64,000 nucleotides of DNA, from assembly GCA_963702995.1 (NCBI GenBank), contig OY969783.1, forward strand, positions 6,758,001 to 6,822,000, read 5' to 3'. This DNA comes from MFD04580-c1 sp963702995. GTDB taxonomy: Bacteria; Planctomycetota; Phycisphaerae; Tepidisphaerales; Tepidisphaeraceae. Of this stretch, positions 59,817 through 64,000 are shown piece by piece. Under the pieces are notes generated by a model. That model did no database searches. It was not told the DNA's origin and saw only the letters and a program-made list of their open reading frames with translations. A program made the position numbers and the translations under genes. Position 1 is the stretch's first letter. Each line of letters begins with the position of its first letter.

Positions 59817-60335
59817 CTACTTCGCGCCCTTCGCCTTATCGTCTTCCTCCATGTACTTGTCGTGGCCGGCGTCTTCCTGGGTCTTGATCGTCTTGAACAA
59901 CTCCTGCGCCTTTTCGGCGTTGCCGTCGATGACCGCCTGCTCGACTTCGCAGAGAGTGACGATCAGGCCCGCCATGTCCTTGCGGTAGCCGTTGACCATT
60001 TTGGCCCTGTCGGCCTCGGGGAGCTTGGCGGCGCGGGTGGGGACCATTTCCTTCGCGGCGACGGCCCCTTTCTGCAGGGCCGAGATGAGCTGAAGCGACT
60101 CGGCGGCCGCCTCGGGCTTTCGCAGCGTCCGGCGGAGCTTCTTCAGCGACTCTTCCATCTCACCCATGTGCTCGCTCAATTCCCCTTTTTTCACGTGGGA
60201 ATCGGTGGCGGGCTTGGGCTCGTCGGCGGCGAAGGCGACGCGGCTCGACACGGCGAATGTCCCGGAAGCAGCCAGTGTGCCGACAAGCGCGAGCGCGGCG
60301 ACGCGGTGCGCGATCGGCCGTTCAATGAAATTCAT
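59817..60335 (-). CDS. Cytochrome b562-like secreted four-helix protein
   Basis: 172 residues. A signal peptide ends FAVSSRVAFAADEP. The mature part has four helices; a Met in the first (SEHMGEMEESLKKLRRTL) and a His in the last (EDAGHDKYMEE) match the axial Met/His heme ligands of cytochrome b562, although heme binding is not proven. It could be a periplasmic electron carrier or a heme-free relative. ATG 60335 chosen because it opens the signal. Upstream on the same strand lies the Gfo/Idh/MocA gene. Confidence 0.7.
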   Translation of the reverse strand: MNFIERPIAHRVAALALVGTLAASGTFAVSSRVAFAADEPKPATDSHVKKGELSEHMGEMEESLKKLRRTLRKPEAAAESLQLISALQKGAVAAKEMVPTRAAKLPEADRAKMVNGYRKDMAGLIVTLCEVEQAVIDGNAEKAQELFKTIKTQEDAGHDKYMEEDDKAKGAK

Positions 60336-60473
60336 GATGATTGGTCCCTCGTTTCGGGGCTGCCAACGGCCCCTGATTAAGGCAGCGGACGGCGTCACGC
60401 CCGTGCGTTGACGCCGTCCACCACCGAAGCAATGCTCACCCTGTGAGGCCCCCTATAGAACCCCGTAAGGCCC

Positions 60474-61808
60474 TTACACGACCTTGGTGACGCCGGGCAT
60501 CGCGATCTGGTAGCGCCCCTCGGCATTCGGCTTGGTCGGCGGGTCGGCGTCGAAAGCGAAGACCTTCGGCATCACGCTGACCTCCGACTTGATCGCGTCG
60601 TCCCACTTAATCTCCTGACCGGAGTAAGTGCACATGCGGCCGAGCAGCGAGGTCATCGTGCTGTGGGCCCCGTACTCGGCCTCGTTGTACGGCTTGTTCT
60701 GCCGGACGGCGGCGAAGAGGTCGTCATGCTCGATCTGGTACGGGTCGGTCCGCTTGATCGACTTGTCCGGCTGGAAGCGCCAGACGATCTCGTCGGGCTT
60801 GCCGAAGGGGTGGAACTTCGCGCCGCTCACGTCGGCGATCAACTTGCTGCCGTGGGCGTGCTCGGTGACGCTCTTCCAGGTGTTGGCCTGGTGGCGGCAC
60901 TGGCTGAGGCAGGTTGTCCCGTCGCCGTAGGTGAACTCGACGAAGTGGTGATCGTAGATCTCGCCGTTGTCGATCCCGGTGCGGACCTGGCGGCCGCCCT
61001 GGCCCTGCGCCTTGACCGGCGGGCCCTTCTTGACCCAGTTGATCACGTCCAGGTTGTGGATGTGCTGCTCGTTGATATGGTCGCCGCAGAGCCAGACGAA
61101 GTAGTACCAGTTGCGCATCTGGTACTCCATCTCGGTCTGGCCGGGCTTGCGCGGGCGAACCCAGACGCCCGCGTCGTTCCAGTAGGCGCGGGTCATGATG
61201 ATGTCGCCCAGCTCGCCGTCGTGGATCCGCTTGATGGTCTCGATGTACTTCGGGTCGTGGTGGCGCTGCAGGCCGACGCCGACCTTCAGGTTCTTCTTTT
61301 TCGCCTCTTCGGCGGTCGCCAAAACGCTGCGAATGCCGCCGGCATCCGTGGCGACCGGCTTTTCCATGAAGACGTGCTTGCCGGCTTCCACGGCCGCCTT
61401 GAAGTGGATCGGGCGAAAGCCCGGCGGAGTGGCAAGGATCACCAGGTCAGGACCGGCGGCGATCGCCTTTTGATAGGCGTCGAAGCCCCAGAAGATGTGG
61501 TCTTCCTTGACGTCAACACGGCCGGGGCGGTCGGCCTGGCTAGCTTCGATCCGCTTGAGAGAGCTCTTGGCGTTGTCTTCGAAGGCGTCGGCGATCGCAA
61601 TCAGCTTGACCGGGCCTTCCGTGTTCAGCGCCTGGTTGCAGGCGGCGCTGCCGCGGCCGCCACATCCGATCAGGGCGATCTTGATCGTCTCATCGCTGGC
61701 GGCATGGACTGCCGGCACGGACATGAAGCTGGCCGCGGCGGCCGCTCCGGCGAGGGCCGCGGTCCCTTTCAGGACGTCACGGCGGGAGGGGCTGGTTTGT
61801 TCGGGCAT
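60474..61808 (-). CDS. Gfo/Idh/MocA family oxidoreductase with Tat signal
   Basis: 444 residues, intact. A twin-arginine signal (SRRDVLKGTAALAGAAAAA) precedes the Rossmann domain (IKIALIGCGGRGSAACNQAL). EKPVATD is the conserved EKP motif with the catalytic-type lysine, and a GFO-IDH-MocA C-terminal domain with NWYYFVWLCGDHINEQHIHN follows. Such enzymes oxidise or reduce sugar-like alcohols with a tightly bound NAD(P), here after export. AGGAGACGCA precedes ATG 61808. It could cooperate with the neighbouring b562-like protein or FGE-like protein, but there is no direct evidence. Confidence 0.92.
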   Translation of the reverse strand: MPEQTSPSRRDVLKGTAALAGAAAAASFMSVPAVHAASDETIKIALIGCGGRGSAACNQALNTEGPVKLIAIADAFEDNAKSSLKRIEASQADRPGRVDVKEDHIFWGFDAYQKAIAAGPDLVILATPPGFRPIHFKAAVEAGKHVFMEKPVATDAGGIRSVLATAEEAKKKNLKVGVGLQRHHDPKYIETIKRIHDGELGDIIMTRAYWNDAGVWVRPRKPGQTEMEYQMRNWYYFVWLCGDHINEQHIHNLDVINWVKKGPPVKAQGQGGRQVRTGIDNGEIYDHHFVEFTYGDGTTCLSQCRHQANTWKSVTEHAHGSKLIADVSGAKFHPFGKPDEIVWRFQPDKSIKRTDPYQIEHDDLFAAVRQNKPYNEAEYGAHSTMTSLLGRMCTYSGQEIKWDDAIKSEVSVMPKVFAFDADPPTKPNAEGRYQIAMPGVTKVV

Positions 61809-61986
61809 TGCGTCTCCTGTTCTAAGAGGTGCGATAGGGGGTTTGAACCAGAGAATTTGTTTAGAAGCTCCGGGCGAAGCGAATGCGAGGAGGTTCGGTC
61901 ACTCTTCGCACTCGACCGCTCGCTAAGCGACGTGCCAGTGCGGTGACAAGCCCGTCTCCACCCGATTCAGCGGAGGTTAGGGGGAG

Positions 61987-63147
61987 CTACTGCTTCGGCT
62001 CATCGACGGTGGCGCCCTGCTTTACGATCTCCTTGGCCTGACGCTCGGCGCGGTCTTTTTCGATGATCGTCCGGACGTAGTCGTTGTCGATCTCCCAGAA
62101 CTTCAGCTTATCCACTTCCGACGGCTCCTTGACCGGCGCAATCACGCGGAAGCCGATCCAGAACCCTTCGGTCAGCCAGTGGGGGCTCTGGGGAAGCTGT
62201 GGGTCGCTCTTGTTGTCGTTCTTGGTGACGGCGTAACGGGCGGCCGAGCGGCAGTCATCCGGGTCCGAGTCCCAGCCGCCGCCGCGGGCGATGCGCGGAT
62301 ACTGCTTGGTCGGCCAACTGATAACGTCGTGCCAGGTCACCTGCTTGCCCTGGAACTGGTTGTACCAACCCGCGTCGTATTGATCGAAAACCAGCTCGGC
62401 GACGTTCCCGTACATGTCGTACAGGCCCCACGGGTTGGGCTTCTTCAGCATAACCTTGTGGTAGCCGTTGTCGCCGTCCTTCAGGGCGGAGTTGTCCACG
62501 TACCAGCCGTAGTCCTTCAGGTCTTTCGAGTTGTCGCCAAAGCTGAAGGCCGTCGTCGTGCCGGCGCGGCAGGCGTACTCCCACTCCGCTTCGGTCGGAA
62601 GGCGATAGAAGCGGCCGGTCTTCTTGCTCAGCCATTTGCAGTACTGCTTGGCGGCGTAGTGGGACATGATCACGGCGGGGAAGTCGGGGCCGCGGCCCAT
62701 GCGGTCGAGCTTGGGGCCCGCTTCCAGCTCGTACATCGGGGTTGGGTAAGTCACGGCGTCAGCGGCCTGGTCCGCCGGGACGGTGGGGCGTTTATCCAGC
62801 CCGGCGATGCGCTGATAGTTCTGGAGGAACAGGTTGTATTCGCCCCAGGTCACTTCATGTTTTTCCATCCAGAACGGATCGATCTTGACCTCGACCTGAG
62901 GGCCTTCGTCCGGCTTGCGTTTCTTCTCCGTTTCAGCGCTCCCCATCAGGAACTTCCCGCCGGGGATCGGCACGAGCGGGACGACGACGTCCGAGCCGGG
63001 GATCTTGAATTCATACGGCTGGCCTTCGATCGGCGCCGCGGCCGGCGCTTCGGCGCGAAGTGCAGATGTGCCGAAGGTCAACGCGAGCGACACGACCGTC
63101 AAACCGAGGCCCGGCTTGAAACATCGCGAGTAGAGAGTCCGAAACAC
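61987..63147 (-). CDS. Secreted FGE-sulfatase (formylglycine-generating enzyme-like) domain protein
   Basis: 386 residues. A signal segment (LGLTVVSLALTFGTSALRA) precedes a single FGE-sulfatase domain: PIPGGKFLMGS, EVTWGEYNLFL, FYRLPTEAEWEYACRAGT, WGLYDMYGNVAELVFD, ARGGGWDSDPDDCRSAARY. The true formylglycine-generating enzyme has two active-site cysteines in this last segment; here only one Cys is present, so the protein is more likely a structural or binding member. GTG 63147 has AAGGAA upstream. A C-terminal helical tail (residues ~350-386) is extra. No sulfatase gene is near. Confidence 0.85.
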   Translation of the reverse strand: MFRTLYSRCFKPGLGLTVVSLALTFGTSALRAEAPAAAPIEGQPYEFKIPGSDVVVPLVPIPGGKFLMGSAETEKKRKPDEGPQVEVKIDPFWMEKHEVTWGEYNLFLQNYQRIAGLDKRPTVPADQAADAVTYPTPMYELEAGPKLDRMGRGPDFPAVIMSHYAAKQYCKWLSKKTGRFYRLPTEAEWEYACRAGTTTAFSFGDNSKDLKDYGWYVDNSALKDGDNGYHKVMLKKPNPWGLYDMYGNVAELVFDQYDAGWYNQFQGKQVTWHDVISWPTKQYPRIARGGGWDSDPDDCRSAARYAVTKNDNKSDPQLPQSPHWLTEGFWIGFRVIAPVKEPSEVDKLKFWEIDNDYVRTIIEKDRAERQAKEIVKQGATVDEPKQ

Positions 63148-63475
63148 GCACGTTCCTTTCGATCCAGAATGTCGTCCACACTCGCGCCGGTGCGACCGGG
63201 CAAGTTCCGCCTTCGCAATCGTAACGGATCAATTCGACAGATTCCAAAATGCAAGAGGGTCAGGTGAAGCCCAACCGGATCGGCGCCGTGCCGAGCCGCC
63301 CTGCCACTTCACGTGGAGCGCTGGCCCCACCACGGCCTGCGCGACACGTTGGTATTACACGCCGCGGCGTCCTTTGTGCTCGGCTTCATCGGTTTTGGAT
63401 GCTGCGAGCCCTTCAACGCGCGCGGGGTACAATGTTCAGCCGAATCGGCAAACGTCGGACGGCGGGAGGATCGCC
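63148..63475. other. 328-bp divergent gap
   Basis: Between the GTG start of the FGE-like gene and the start of the ApbE gene; should contain both promoters. GGGAGGA at 63464-63470 is the ApbE ribosome binding site. No convincing promoter or repeat seen. Confidence 0.4.
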
Positions 63476-64000
63476 ATGGCGACAGAAACGCTTCGATCGA
63501 AGCAGTGGGCCCTTCTCAGCCTGCTTGCCGCTGGCTGTACCGCGGTATCGGCGGACGGTCGAGGCGCCCCGCCTGTGACGTTGCCATCGGCCGCCCCCAT
63601 CGTCGCCCCGGCGCGGACGCGGCCGGCGACGTCCCCAGCCACGCTCAAGCGATACGACTTCGTGCGGCCGAAGATGGGGACCGTTTTCAATGTCGTCATC
63701 TATGCCCCGACGGCCGCCCAGGCCCACCAGGCCGCCGACGCCGCCTATGCTCGGGTGGACGAACTCAACGCGGCCCTCAGCGACTACGACCCGAACAGCG
63801 AGCTAAGCCGCCTCGGGCAGCAGACCAATGACGGGCCGATGGCTGCGCCCGTCCCCGTGAGCGACGACCTTTGGCGCCTGCTCAACCGGGCCGTGGAGGC
63901 GTCGAAAGACTCCGACGGCCTGTTCGACGTCACGGTCGGCCCGTTCGTGCGGCTGTGGCGGCGGGCGAGAGACATTCACAAGCTCCCCACGCCCGAACGG
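63476..64000 (+). CDS. apbE: ApbE family FAD:protein FMN transferase, lipoprotein (3' end outside window)
   Basis: The first 175 codons are present and the frame is still open at the last base. A lipoprotein signal ends LLSLLAAGC (lipobox). Then the ApbE core begins: MGTVFNVVIYAP, LSDYDPNSELSRL, SKDSDGLFDVTVGPFVRLW. ApbE flavinylates periplasmic proteins such as RnfG/NqrC-type subunits, covalently attaching FMN to threonine. GGGAGGA lies five bases before ATG 63476. The catalytic C-terminal part lies beyond the window. Confidence 0.93.
   Translation, partial: MATETLRSKQWALLSLLAAGCTAVSADGRGAPPVTLPSAAPIVAPARTRPATSPATLKRYDFVRPKMGTVFNVVIYAPTAAQAHQAADAAYARVDELNAALSDYDPNSELSRLGQQTNDGPMAAPVPVSDDLWRLLNRAVEASKDSDGLFDVTVGPFVRLWRRARDIHKLPTPER

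Noticed and set aside
61987..63147. True formylglycine-generating enzyme (sulfatase activator)
   Set aside because: The active-site segment shows only one cysteine and no sulfatase gene is near.
1..64000. CRISPR array
   Set aside because: Direct repeats exist only as tandem or dispersed palindromes; there is no series of equal short repeats with unique spacers, and no cas gene.
1..64000. Programmed translational frameshifting as the reason for the split genes
   Set aside because: The sites share no slippery sequence or downstream structure, occur in unrelated genes and include both +1 and -1 events, so sequencing error fits better.

Overview
The window looks like a high-GC chromosomal segment from a member of the Planctomycetota. 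The main evidence is a 10-kb cluster of planctomycete-type secreted proteins (DUF1501, PPC-like, DUF1549/DUF1553 with a planctomycete cytochrome motif, and c-type cytochrome plus WD40 plus coiled coil). A LEPR-XLL-like N-terminal motif, PQQ-like beta-propellers, an FGE-sulfatase-fold protein and many short palindromic intergenic repeats fit the same group. Assignment below phylum is not possible from this sequence alone. I see no transposase, integrase, phage gene, CRISPR array or toxin-antitoxin pair.

Layout: 1-4053 holds the end of an ABC ATPase and a large FtsX-type permease. 4172-6743 holds two secreted PQQ-like beta-propellers. 7033-10382 (minus) is a multi-PAS hybrid histidine kinase. 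10673-15099 has carbon-storage genes (6-phosphogluconolactonase, branching enzyme) and two unknown proteins. 15426-20127 has a DJ-1/PfpI protein, a TPR/GT41 glycosyltransferase and a sialidase-like protein. 20294-26264 (all minus) has an MgtA-type P-ATPase with a long N-terminal extension, tRNA-Ser, tRNA-Cys, xdhC and a MocA-like nucleotidyltransferase. 26602-31995 is an RND efflux adaptor and pump pair. 32120-35038 has a small membrane protein, a small unknown protein, a secreted esterase and an OmpH-like lipoprotein. 35885-46141 is the planctomycete secreted/cytochrome cluster. 46603-47581 is rpmI-rplT. 47900-55886 has an Mce/MlaD protein, a DUF1570-like metallopeptidase, a cNMP/thioredoxin-reductase-like fusion, a LEPR-XLL-like protein, mnmA and a GT9 transferase. 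56071-63147 has a glycine-rich unknown protein, two small secreted proteins, a Gfo/Idh/MocA oxidoreductase and an FGE-like protein. The window ends inside an ApbE lipoprotein gene.

The most striking property is that 16 otherwise convincing genes are broken by single-base indels (about 12 deletions and 6 insertions, often in G or C runs), and the histidine kinase also carries one in-frame TAG. Protein homology continues smoothly in the neighbouring frame each time. I read these mainly as uncorrected long-read sequencing errors and annotate each as one gene spanning the break, but real decay cannot be excluded from sequence alone.

Functionally, the region is dominated by envelope and periplasmic biology: efflux, lipoprotein or lipid transport, secreted propellers, cytochrome-bearing surface proteins and Tat-exported oxidoreductases. 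A few housekeeping genes (rpmI, rplT, mnmA, tRNAs, pgl) are mixed in. Intergenic space is rich in imperfect palindromes that look like non-autonomous mobile or REP-like repeats.
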